Assembly (NCBI RefSeq): GCF_004005565.1
Contig: NZ_SADD01000001.1
Span: 62,001-126,000 of the forward strand
From: Lujinxingia sediminis
GTDB taxonomy: Bacteria > Myxococcota_A > Bradymonadia > Bradymonadales > Bradymonadaceae
Direction: 5' to 3'
DNA: 64,000 nt
How positions within the stretch are numbered: the first letter of the stretch is position 1; each line of letters opens with the position of its first letter. Position numbers and translations under genes: made by a program. Below are positions 35,794-43,271 of this stretch, piece after piece. Below the pieces are notes generated by a model. It saw nothing but the letters and a program-made list of their open reading frames with translations. It was not told the origin of the DNA and ran no database searches.

Positions 35794-36834
35794 ATGAGTG
35801 AAGAGACGCCGAAGCCGAGCATCGACACCACCGAGGGGGAGCGCGCCTCGTTGTGGGAGGAGCGTTTTGAGGCCCAGATCAACACCTTCTTCGATGAGGC
35901 GATCGCGCGCGTGCCGGGCTTTGTGGATCGTAACCTCAAGAGCTTTCGGAGAGTGATGGGGCGCAGCCTGGGGCCGCGTACCGGGATGGCCGATCTCTTT
36001 ATCTCGGCGCGCAATATGGCCGCCGGAGTTTCGAAGTCGGTGGGAGGGCCGGACTTTTCGACCTCGACCTTTACCGACGATCAGCTCAGCGAGGCGTTTG
36101 AGCGTGAGGTCGTCAGCTCGGCGGAACTTGAGAGCCTGCTGGGGCGACTCTTCTCGGAGTTCGAGGAGGAGCAGTGGCGGCGTTTCCGCAAGGGAAAGGA
36201 TGAGGGCATGGCGAGTTCTGAGGACATTCGCGAGCTGCGGGGGCGACTCGGGGAGATGATGGAGCACGAAATCGCTCACGATCCTCTTCTGGCCCAGGCG
36301 ATCCGTTCCGGGGTGCGACTGGGGCTGCCTGCGACGCTTGGCTATGTGCTCTTCGGGCGTACGACCTTTTTGATGGGAATGGACGGTGTGGGAGAGGGCT
36401 ATTCGGGCCATCTCGATGTGTACCGTCGTGCGCTGGGCAAGCTCGGCGGCATGGAGCTTCCGGGGTGGATGGGGGCGGTAGGTGTGGCCGGTGGTCTTAT
36501 GGGCACCCTGGCCATCGGTGGACTCGTCGAATACGCCGTCAACAACGTGCGCGACATCAAGGGCTACTACATTCGCCAGATCAATGCGGCGCGCTACGTG
36601 CTGCTCTACGGTGAAGATCCTGAACAGCCCGAGGGCCAGGGACTCCTCCACGTGGTGCGTGGGCTGGAGCGCCAGTTTGAGCGGCTTCCCGAGCTCACTC
36701 ACGAGGTCCTGGACCGGGCCGAGAAGACCGTGGCGGCGCTGATCTCACGAGGGGCTCCCGAGGAGATGGTCGGTTCGGATGGGGCGGCTGCAGCGCTACC
36801 CTCACAGGGGGAGCCCGGTCAGGAGCCGGGATGA
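35794..36834 (+). CDS. Hypothetical protein with membrane-hairpin region
   Basis: A 346-residue protein of unknown family, ATG 35794 after AGGAG. The N-terminal half is charged and helical (FEAQINTFFDEAIARVPGFV). Residues about 165-250 contain two to three hydrophobic stretches (LGLPATLGYVLFGRTTFLMG, GAVGVAGGLMGTLAIGGLVE) that could be one hairpin. The C terminus returns to a soluble helical part. No enzyme motif. It follows the aminotransferase by 54 bases, possibly the same transcript. tRNA-Ala begins about 60 bases after the stop. Confidence 0.7.
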   Translation: MSEETPKPSIDTTEGERASLWEERFEAQINTFFDEAIARVPGFVDRNLKSFRRVMGRSLGPRTGMADLFISARNMAAGVSKSVGGPDFSTSTFTDDQLSEAFEREVVSSAELESLLGRLFSEFEEEQWRRFRKGKDEGMASSEDIRELRGRLGEMMEHEIAHDPLLAQAIRSGVRLGLPATLGYVLFGRTTFLMGMDGVGEGYSGHLDVYRRALGKLGGMELPGWMGAVGVAGGLMGTLAIGGLVEYAVNNVRDIKGYYIRQINAARYVLLYGEDPEQPEGQGLLHVVRGLERQFERLPELTHEVLDRAEKTVAALISRGAPEEMVGSDGAAAALPSQGEPGQEPG

Positions 36835-36895
36835 TGAAAAATGTCGCTCAAGCTGCTTGACGCTTCTGCTGGATTGGGTTAGTTAACCCTCCAGC

Positions 36896-36968
36896 GGGGC
36901 CGTAGCTCAGCTGGGAGAGCGCTAGAATCGCACTCTAGAGGTCGTGGGTTCGATCCCCATCGGCTCCA
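36896..36968 (+). tRNA. tRNA-Ala (anticodon CGC)
   Basis: A 73-base cloverleaf: acceptor GGGGCCG pairs with CGGCTCC and includes the alanine-identity pair G3:U70. The D-arm is GCTCAGCTGGGAGAGC, the anticodon loop is ATCGCAC flanked by CTAGA/TCTAG with CGC at 34-36, and the T-arm contains GGTTCGATCCC-like bases (GGGTTCGATCCCC). CCA is not encoded. A TTGACG at 36857-36862 may be the -35, with a poor -10. Confidence 0.93.
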
Positions 36969-36976
36969 CTCGCTGA

Positions 36977-37013
36977 AGACCCGCGTCACACCTTGTGACG
37001 CGGGTCTTTTTTT
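36977..37013 (+). terminator. Terminator after tRNA-Ala
   Basis: A perfect 14-bp stem (AGACCCGCGTCACA with TGTGACGCGGGTCT) with a 3-base loop, then a run of seven T. Confidence 0.95.
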
Positions 37014-37050
37014 ATTTCTTGGGTGGGGAAATACTCCCAAGTGAAGCCGG

Positions 37051-37282
37051 GTCACCCAGGTGGGCTCCCACTTCGCTCAGCAGGGCTCCCAACGCCCTCA
37101 TGCTTCGCATCGGTCGTCACGTTGAGTGACGATTGGGCATCATATCGGCTGGATGCGGTGAGCTGGGGCGCGTAAATTGCGCCCCCTGACGAACAGGTTC
37201 CCACCAGCCGGTTGTTGATGGTTTGTGGTCCCACCGATTGAGGGAGGAAGGGTAGAAGGTAAGGGCCTTTCGGGACCGCTAA
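37051..37282 (+). other. Hairpin-rich region upstream of the pseudouridine synthase gene
   Basis: No gene. Three short perfect stems occur: GTGGG/CCCAC at 37060-37071, TCGTCAC/GTGACGA at 37114-37132, and GGGGCGC/GCGCCCC at 37165-37185. The G/C-to-A/T pattern suggests a structured leader or small RNA. It does not match a riboswitch that I know. Confidence 0.4.
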
Positions 37283-37309
37283 GTGGTCATTCGTGTGGAG
37301 ACGATGCGT

Positions 37310-38317
37310 ATGAAGTCCACGTTAAAAAAAGATGTTCACCCGGGTGAGGGGAATGATGAGCGTGAGGCGCAGGTGCCCAATGTGCGGGAGCGTCGCTTTG
37401 AGGTGGACTCGAACTTCGAGGGGTGGCGTCTGGATCAGTTTCTGGCCAACCGCATCCCGCGTATCTCGCGCTCGTTTGCGAGCCGCATCATTCGCGATGG
37501 CGATCTGACGATTGTTCCGCCCAGGAGAGCCAAGGCGTCGATGCGTTTGCTGCTGGGCGATATGGTGATCTTGCGTGAGCATCTGGAGCCGGAAGAGGTT
37601 CAGGACGACGAAGCCGGTATCCTCTATGAGGATGAGGTGATGCTCGTTCTCAACAAACCCGCCGGGATGCTGGTGCACGAAAGCGCAAGTGTGCGCTTGA
37701 ACACGATGACGCATTACCTGCAACGCCTTGGGTTTTCGGAGGCGGAGCCGGTCCACAGGCTGGATCGCGAGACAAGCGGGGTGCTTGTATGCGCTCGGGA
37801 ACATCGCTGGGTGGCACCATTGCGCGGGATGTTTGCCACCGATCACCCCGAAAAGATCTATCGTGTGCTGGTCGAAGACCCGCGCGGAGTGTGGACGCCG
37901 GGACGAGAGCAGACGTTGGAGACGCCACTTGGCCCCTGCGCTGGGAGTCGGTTGTCGATCAAGATGGGCGAGGGGAGGCTGCGGGCCCTTACCCACGTGA
38001 GAGCGCTGGGTCAGCGGGTGGTGCGGGGCTACGCGCTCAGCGATCTGGAAGTGCGCATTGAGACCGGACGTCAGCATCAGATCCGCGCGCACCTCGCGAT
38101 GGCGGGCACCCCGGTGGCTGGAGATAAACTTTATAGCCGGGACGATGCGTTCTTTATGGCGATCTCTGATGCTCCCGAGGATGCGGCTCTCCTGGCGCAA
38201 CTTCCCTTTGAGCGCCAGGCGTTGCACGCGTGGAAGATTGCGCTCAAGAACCCGAAAACCGGCGCGCTCCTGCAGGTGGAGGCGCCGGTTCCTGAGATGT
38301 GGTTCGAGGAGGCGTGA
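37310..38317 (+). CDS. RluA/RluD-family pseudouridine synthase
   Basis: RNA pseudouridine synthase, 335 residues from ATG 37310. GTG 37283 and ATG 37304 are other in-frame starts; ATG 37310 has GGAG 9 bases upstream. An S4-like RNA-binding domain (about 25-95; WRLDQFLANRIPRISRSFAS) precedes the catalytic domain. The catalytic aspartate is about Asp152 in HRLDRETSG. ETGRQHQIRAHL and AGDKLY motifs are present. Target (23S rRNA or tRNA) is unclear; RluD-type or RluC-type both fit. It converges with the TadE/G operon. Confidence 0.9.
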   Translation: MKSTLKKDVHPGEGNDEREAQVPNVRERRFEVDSNFEGWRLDQFLANRIPRISRSFASRIIRDGDLTIVPPRRAKASMRLLLGDMVILREHLEPEEVQDDEAGILYEDEVMLVLNKPAGMLVHESASVRLNTMTHYLQRLGFSEAEPVHRLDRETSGVLVCAREHRWVAPLRGMFATDHPEKIYRVLVEDPRGVWTPGREQTLETPLGPCAGSRLSIKMGEGRLRALTHVRALGQRVVRGYALSDLEVRIETGRQHQIRAHLAMAGTPVAGDKLYSRDDAFFMAISDAPEDAALLAQLPFERQALHAWKIALKNPKTGALLQVEAPVPEMWFEEA

Positions 38318-38334
38318 GCCGTTCGGGGACGAGC

Positions 38335-39372
38335 TTAGAGGGGTTTAGGTCCCTCTTCGATGGACACGACAGTCGTGCCGCCCTCGTCATTGTGCTGAAC
38401 AACAAGCGAGACGTGATGACCGTCGCGTTCAAAGTTGAGCAGTTCGCCGCTCATCTCCGCGATTTGGGGGACATATCGGGCGTACTCGTCGAGAAGTTCC
38501 GTGGATTTGGAAAGTGTCCACCCGCGGTTGACCATTGCGGAGCGGTAGAAACGCTCTACCGACTCCGGTGCGCCGTTGGTTCTATAAAGGTTCACCACGT
38601 ACGGTTCGGAAGGATCGTTGCCTGCGAGGCGGCTGACGCGCTCGCAGCCAGCACAGGCCGGGACGTTCAAGTCGGGGCGAGCGCCAGGAGCATCGGGATC
38701 GCGAATCAGGCGAGGATCAAAGCCGTCAGCGGCCCAGGACGCGGTGACGGTAGAGCCGCCGGTGTCGAGGTTTCGGCGCGCTTCAATGAGACGGTAGGAG
38801 CGCATATTGTCTTCGATATCAAGGCCGCCCTGAGGGGAGAGTGGCCAGGTATCGATCATATCGATGACATCATCGGACTGCTTGCGGGGGACCATCGAAC
38901 CCATGGTCACCAATTCATCCGAGACGTGAAGCGGGACAACTTCGCCGTTGAGCATGGCATGGTTCTGCTCAGCATAGTCAGACTCTGCGAGCGCATCGAC
39001 GTAGGTGGTGGGGTCGTTGCCCATTCGCATCAGTGGCTCGGTGTAGACTTTGGAGTTCACGCCCACAGCATGAAAGCGCTCTTGATAATAGGTGAGCACT
39101 TCGGAGGGGCTGAGCTCGGAGTCGCCGGCCGCAAAGTAGACATCGTTGCCGTTGTAGTCGTAGGAGCGAGGCTTAAGTCCGGACTCGGCAATGACCCGTT
39201 CGAAGTTACGCTGTTCAGCTCTGGGGCCCGTGAGGAAGTCCGTCAGGTCGGCTTCTGCTTCTTTGACCTCGCCGGGGGAGGACGAGACGAGCACCGTGGC
39301 ACCGATGGCCACGATGACCGCTCCGCTGACTCCGAGTTTAAGCAGCACGCGTAGTGTGGATGGGATCTTCAT
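38335..39372 (-). CDS. Membrane-anchored exported protein at the end of the TadE/G operon
   Basis: A 345-residue protein. ATG 39372 follows GAGGAGC. One N-terminal helix (LLKLGVSGAVIVAIGATVLV) anchors an extracytoplasmic domain. Two regions (about 75-110 SPSEVLTYYQERFHAVGV and 275-300 APESVERFYRSAMVNRGW) look like one duplicated fold, each with a Tyr-Tyr/Tyr-rich helix. A CAGC pair near residue 250 may form a disulfide. No family recognised. It follows the TadE-like gene by 31 bases and is likely co-transcribed. Confidence 0.68.
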   Translation of the reverse strand: MKIPSTLRVLLKLGVSGAVIVAIGATVLVSSSPGEVKEAEADLTDFLTGPRAEQRNFERVIAESGLKPRSYDYNGNDVYFAAGDSELSPSEVLTYYQERFHAVGVNSKVYTEPLMRMGNDPTTYVDALAESDYAEQNHAMLNGEVVPLHVSDELVTMGSMVPRKQSDDVIDMIDTWPLSPQGGLDIEDNMRSYRLIEARRNLDTGGSTVTASWAADGFDPRLIRDPDAPGARPDLNVPACAGCERVSRLAGNDPSEPYVVNLYRTNGAPESVERFYRSAMVNRGWTLSKSTELLDEYARYVPQIAEMSGELLNFERDGHHVSLVVQHNDEGGTTVVSIEEGPKPL

Positions 39373-39403
39373 AGATTGCTCCTCAAGAGAGGTCATCGCG
39401 CGT

Positions 39404-40387
39404 TTAGCCGCAGTTGGCCGAGTCGCCGCCGGGGGGATTCTTCAGGCAATCGAGCAGGTCTTTGCCGTCTTGCTCGGCAGCGTCTCCCCCGCAGTCGGGC
39501 TTATCTTTCATGCACAGGGGGCCCAACCGGTCACGGCATTCCGCCCACTCGCGGGCCTTTTGTGCGCACTCTTCGCCCTGCTGTTGAAGTTCTTCTTCGG
39601 AAGACCCGACGGAGCCGGCGCTGGCAAACTTCGGAACCATTGTAAAGGGCATGAGAGCGTCTTGAAGGGGGGCTTCGGTGCCCATCTCCAGGCGAGTCAG
39701 CGCGACGGCCATCATGCGCCCCTGGGGCATGGGGGGAGCTGCGGCGGTGTAGGCGGCCTCGGCCTGTCCGCTGAGCCAGGGGCTGGAGGGGAAGTCTTTG
39801 CGGACCACCGAGGAGGCAATACCGTAGCGAATTCCCGCGGCCAGCGCCGGGCGTGCACCTGACTGGGTGAGCAGAGTACTGGCAATGCCAGAGAAGCCCT
39901 TCATGTTCATCTGACCGGCGAGGATCTGGTCATTCATCAGGTTGAAGGTGTGGCTGTTGTTGTTGCCGAGGATGCCATTGAGGGTGAGTTTGGGCTCGAC
40001 GCCGACGTTTTCGACAATGTTGGCGAGGGTGACCTTTGCGCCGCTGTCGGCGTACATCCCACCAAGGGCTTCACCGATATCTTTGGCAGCCATCACGCCC
40101 CACTGCCCGGTGTTGTTGTAGTGGAGGCCAGCGTCGATCGCTCCGGCGACCGGGTGCATGTGCTGCATTTGGTAGCTGGTCTGGATGGGGCGCACATCTT
40201 TCCAGAGCTCGGCGGAGGCCAGCGCGTGGGTGCGAAGTGCGGTCTCATGCGCGTTGTAGAGCGAGAGAATTGCGCCGAAGGCCACCAAAAAGATTGGCAG
40301 GACGACCACGAACTCGGTGAGCGCGGTGGCGCGTTCCTCCTCGCGGAGCTGGCGAGCGACAGATTGGAGCGTCTCAGAGATGTTCAT
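39404..40387 (-). CDS. TadE-like pseudopilin protein
   Basis: A 327-residue protein. The N terminus (RATALTEFVVVLPIFLVAFG) is the TadE signature, a short cytoplasmic part with a conserved Glu ahead of one membrane helix, as processed by a prepilin-type peptidase. The extracytoplasmic part is large (usual TadE is near 150) and ends in a cysteine-rich tail (QQQGEECAQKAREWAECRDR, LDCLKNPPGGDSANCG). Its ATG overlaps the stop of the upstream gene by 4 bases (ATGA). TadE or TadF type; no Tad ATPase is in the window. Confidence 0.78.
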   Translation of the reverse strand: MNISETLQSVARQLREEERATALTEFVVVLPIFLVAFGAILSLYNAHETALRTHALASAELWKDVRPIQTSYQMQHMHPVAGAIDAGLHYNNTGQWGVMAAKDIGEALGGMYADSGAKVTLANIVENVGVEPKLTLNGILGNNNSHTFNLMNDQILAGQMNMKGFSGIASTLLTQSGARPALAAGIRYGIASSVVRKDFPSSPWLSGQAEAAYTAAAPPMPQGRMMAVALTRLEMGTEAPLQDALMPFTMVPKFASAGSVGSSEEELQQQGEECAQKAREWAECRDRLGPLCMKDKPDCGGDAAEQDGKDLLDCLKNPPGGDSANCG

Positions 40388-41886
40388 TTTTGAATCCCTT
40401 GAAGTCGGTCGGCGCTCATCGAGGCATTAACAGCGTAGAGGTACATAAGGTCTTTGACGGCTCCGGAGAGCGAGAAGTTCGAGTCAAGCAAGCCCACCAG
40501 CGAGGTCAGCGCCAGATAGGGGACCATATCCATGTAGACGGCCTTCATGCCCACGGGGTTGCCCTGGAAGGAGGTCCCGAGGCTTTCGCCAGGCAGATGC
40601 ACTGGGCGCAGACGCGCGGTCCAGCTCGGCGACCACATATGGGGGCTGCCCATCAGATTGGTGATGATACCGTTGAAGATATTGAAGGAGCCGAAGACGC
40701 CACTCAGCGGACCTGAGTTGGAGCCATTGCCGAAGACGATCTCGGAGCGTGCCATCGACCAGTAACCTTCAGCGGCATAGAAGGGCTTGGAGTTGTGGTC
40801 GCTGCCGATGACATTGAAGCGGTCGCGCTGGATACCTGAGCGTTTGCCTCCGGCCTGGTAGGCGAAGGTCAGGTTCGAGGTGGACTGCATCCAAGCGTTG
40901 GGAGAGACGCCGCTGAAAATACCGCCGACGACGCCGTTGTCGACGCGAAAGTCCAGAACATCATCGCCATACATGGCGCTGGCGATCGCACAACTGGCGA
41001 GGGGAAGGACGTTGAGGCCAATGAAGATGCCGATGGTCTGTCCTTCTTTCGAGATGCCCTTGGGAAACGAGTCGCTGCGCAGGTAATGCTCGAACATGGC
41101 CATCAGGTGTTCAAATGTCCCGACCATCTCGAAACAATAGCCCCCCGCACCGCTGAGGCCGCTACCGCGTTTGAGCGGTAGCTTGTCGATCTTGTCGGTG
41201 TGCTCGGGGATATAGTCTTCGACGATGGTGGAGCCGAGCACACCATCGATAAAGCCGAGGGCGGAGGTGATCTGGTCCGGGATCTTGATAAGGTCGCCCG
41301 GGGGCGGCGGCCATGCAGCGGTAACAGTGGCGCCGTTGGAGATGCCACGCATCATGTTCTCGACGTAGCCCCACCATGGCGTGACGTCGCGCATGTACTC
41401 CTGATATTTGTTGAGACTTTTAACCTCAGTTTTGGCGCGTCCCATCATATAGGGCAGGTTTGTTGCTACAAGTTCGATGGTTTCCATTGTGAGCTGTATG
41501 GCACCGATGGCCATGCGGATACACGAGGGAATATGAGGGAAGATCTTGAGGCACCGGCCTGTATAGATGGCCAGACTGGTGATCAACGCCTGGTAGGCGT
41601 TGAAGTAGACCACGGTGTACGCGTAGAAGACGCGTTTTGAGGTGTTGGCGTACGAGATCATGTTCATCGAGCGGGCCTTGACGACCGACTGCGAGAAGGC
41701 AGCGGTGTCGGCGCTGTTCTGAAGCATGATCTTATCGCGCGCCGCATCACCGGCGTCGTGCATCATCATCGCGCTGATAAAGACGATGAGAATGCCGGCG
41801 AGCATCAGCAGGAAGACGGCACCTTCTTGAGCTCGGTCGAGCTCCTTGAGGCGTGCGCGCAGAAAGCTATGAATTGCATTCAACAT
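40384..41886 (-). CDS. TadG-like protein with large extracellular domain
   Basis: A 500-residue protein. ATG 41886 follows GGAGG by about 6 bases. The N-terminal helix (EGAVFLLMLAGILIVFISAM) followed by AADTAAFSQS-type residues (LQNSADTAAFSQSVVKARSM) is the TadG/Flp-assembly signature. The rest has several moderately hydrophobic helices and no von Willebrand MIDAS motif that I can see. It overlaps the TadE-like gene by 4 bases. It may help assemble or anchor a Tad-like pilus or act alone as a surface protein. Confidence 0.72.
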   Translation of the reverse strand: MLNAIHSFLRARLKELDRAQEGAVFLLMLAGILIVFISAMMMHDAGDAARDKIMLQNSADTAAFSQSVVKARSMNMISYANTSKRVFYAYTVVYFNAYQALITSLAIYTGRCLKIFPHIPSCIRMAIGAIQLTMETIELVATNLPYMMGRAKTEVKSLNKYQEYMRDVTPWWGYVENMMRGISNGATVTAAWPPPPGDLIKIPDQITSALGFIDGVLGSTIVEDYIPEHTDKIDKLPLKRGSGLSGAGGYCFEMVGTFEHLMAMFEHYLRSDSFPKGISKEGQTIGIFIGLNVLPLASCAIASAMYGDDVLDFRVDNGVVGGIFSGVSPNAWMQSTSNLTFAYQAGGKRSGIQRDRFNVIGSDHNSKPFYAAEGYWSMARSEIVFGNGSNSGPLSGVFGSFNIFNGIITNLMGSPHMWSPSWTARLRPVHLPGESLGTSFQGNPVGMKAVYMDMVPYLALTSLVGLLDSNFSLSGAVKDLMYLYAVNASMSADRLQGIQK

Positions 41887-41909
41887 AAAGGGCCTCCAGG
41901 ACCGTGGTT

Positions 41910-42902
41910 TCACCAGCCCGGTGAATTGGTGAGCGGAGGAATCTGCAAGGTGGTCGTAAACTCCCGTGTGATCGTGGAGTAGAAGGCTGCGCGCCCGGCG
42001 ACCGTTTCGAAGCTACCGAAGATCAACTCGACCATCGGCATCGCGTTCTGATGCTTGTACTCCACCCGGGCGGTGACTTCGGTGCCGGAGGTGGAGTAGC
42101 TGACGGTGGTAGCGCAGTAGGCGAAGTTGAGCTTGCGCTGCCCACGTGACAAAAAGGAGCTCTTGTCGAAGGCACCGGAAACCGTCAGATGCTCGCGATT
42201 ACCGTGGGCCTTGACGTTCAAGGAGACGTCGGTGATATGGCCGCCCATGGTCATCGATTCGATCTTAGGGCCGAGGGTGGCCTCGCTGCGGTTGTTGCAA
42301 TCGCTTGTGGAGTAGACGAAGTCGGAGGGGGCCACCGGGGTGACGGCGACGGCCGCAGCGACGCGGGCCTTGTCGGTGGCCAGGGCCTGGCTGACACCGT
42401 TTCGTCCGACCTCGGCCTCCGGGAGCCAGACCGCCAGGGTCCGTCCGGAATTGAAGGCCGCCAGCGTGGTGAGGATGCCGGCGGTGTTGTTGACCGTGAG
42501 CTGAAGCAGGCCCATCGTCACCAACAAAAAGATGGGGAAGACGATGAGGGTCTCCAGAATCACGGTACCGCGGGCTTTGACCAGGCGCGGGGTGCGCTGG
42601 CGAGCGGAGCGGATGGCGTGAAAGGCCATCACGCCCAGCGCCCAGGTACAGGCGCTCAGGCCTACCTGAAGCCAGATTTCAAATGTGACCTGGGAGAGCA
42701 GGCCGTGGCTGAGCGCTTCAACTGTGAGGTCGCGAGTCTCGGGTGAGGTCAGCACCATCCAGGAGAGCGCGAAGATGGTCGCCGTACCCACCAGATGGCC
42801 GACACCCGTGGTCAGGTAGCCGGCAGCACGCGCGGTGAGCGCGGCGCCGCCCTGAGGGGCGTCGGGAACCTGGGGAGGCTCAATGGCAGGAGCATCAGAC
42901 AT
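41910..42902 (-). CDS. TadE-like protein with extra N-terminal membrane segments
   Basis: A 330-residue protein, first in the operon. ATG 42902 (MSDAPAIEPPQVPDAPQGGA) is preferred over an upstream in-frame ATG because it lies properly downstream of the promoter found at 42958-42973. Two hydrophobic helices (about 38-60 and 80-100) come before a TadE-like motif (RGTVILETLIVFPIFLLVTM) near residue 120, unusual because TadE motifs are normally N-terminal. The C-terminal domain is beta-rich with three cysteines. It is 23 bases upstream of the TadG-like gene. Confidence 0.72.
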   Translation of the reverse strand: MSDAPAIEPPQVPDAPQGGAALTARAAGYLTTGVGHLVGTATIFALSWMVLTSPETRDLTVEALSHGLLSQVTFEIWLQVGLSACTWALGVMAFHAIRSARQRTPRLVKARGTVILETLIVFPIFLLVTMGLLQLTVNNTAGILTTLAAFNSGRTLAVWLPEAEVGRNGVSQALATDKARVAAAVAVTPVAPSDFVYSTSDCNNRSEATLGPKIESMTMGGHITDVSLNVKAHGNREHLTVSGAFDKSSFLSRGQRKLNFAYCATTVSYSTSGTEVTARVEYKHQNAMPMVELIFGSFETVAGRAAFYSTITREFTTTLQIPPLTNSPGW

Positions 42903-42957
42903 TAGGGTCACCGGGGGTGGTTGGAGCGTCTGGGGAGATATTCTCAGCACACGTTAG

Positions 42958-42973
42958 AGCAAATTATATGCCA
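42958..42973 (-). promoter_or_regulatory. Sigma-54-type -24/-12 promoter overlapping TATAAT
   Basis: On the minus strand TGGCA-N6-TTGCT gives GG and GC elements 10 bases apart, exactly the sigma-54 pattern. The six spacer bases are a perfect TATAAT (42963-42968), so a sigma-70 -10 sits inside the same element, with a weak TGGCAG -35 17 bases upstream. A palindrome TCTCCG-CT-CGGAGA (42993-43006) is just upstream. The start codon is about 57 bases away. Confidence 0.62.
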
Positions 42974-43271
42974 CGGTGCTCCATCCTGCCAGTCTCCGCT
43001 CGGAGAAGCGTCATACTCCGGGCCAGGGAGGCTACCGTGGCAGCGAGATTTCGGTGTGAGCAGGCGTTTCCCGTTGAAATGACGCGGGAATGTTCTGGTG
43101 GGCCGCGCGAGGCTCGAGGCGATCGCCGTCCCCCGGGCCTCGTGACGCTGACGGCATGCAAGCTCGGGCGGAATTGGGATCGGATGGGGGCGAGTGTACC
43201 ATGCGTGACAGGTTGGCACGCTTTAGGCCAATTAGGTCCGGGGATGGGGGATCGAGGCTACAACCGATCGG
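42974..43271. other. Intergenic region between the rhomboid and TadE/G operons
   Basis: About 300 bases with no supportable gene. It lies upstream of the TadE/G promoter and downstream of the rhomboid stop, both on the minus strand. It may contain enhancer sites for a sigma-54 activator, but I see only the one clear palindrome. Confidence 0.4.
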
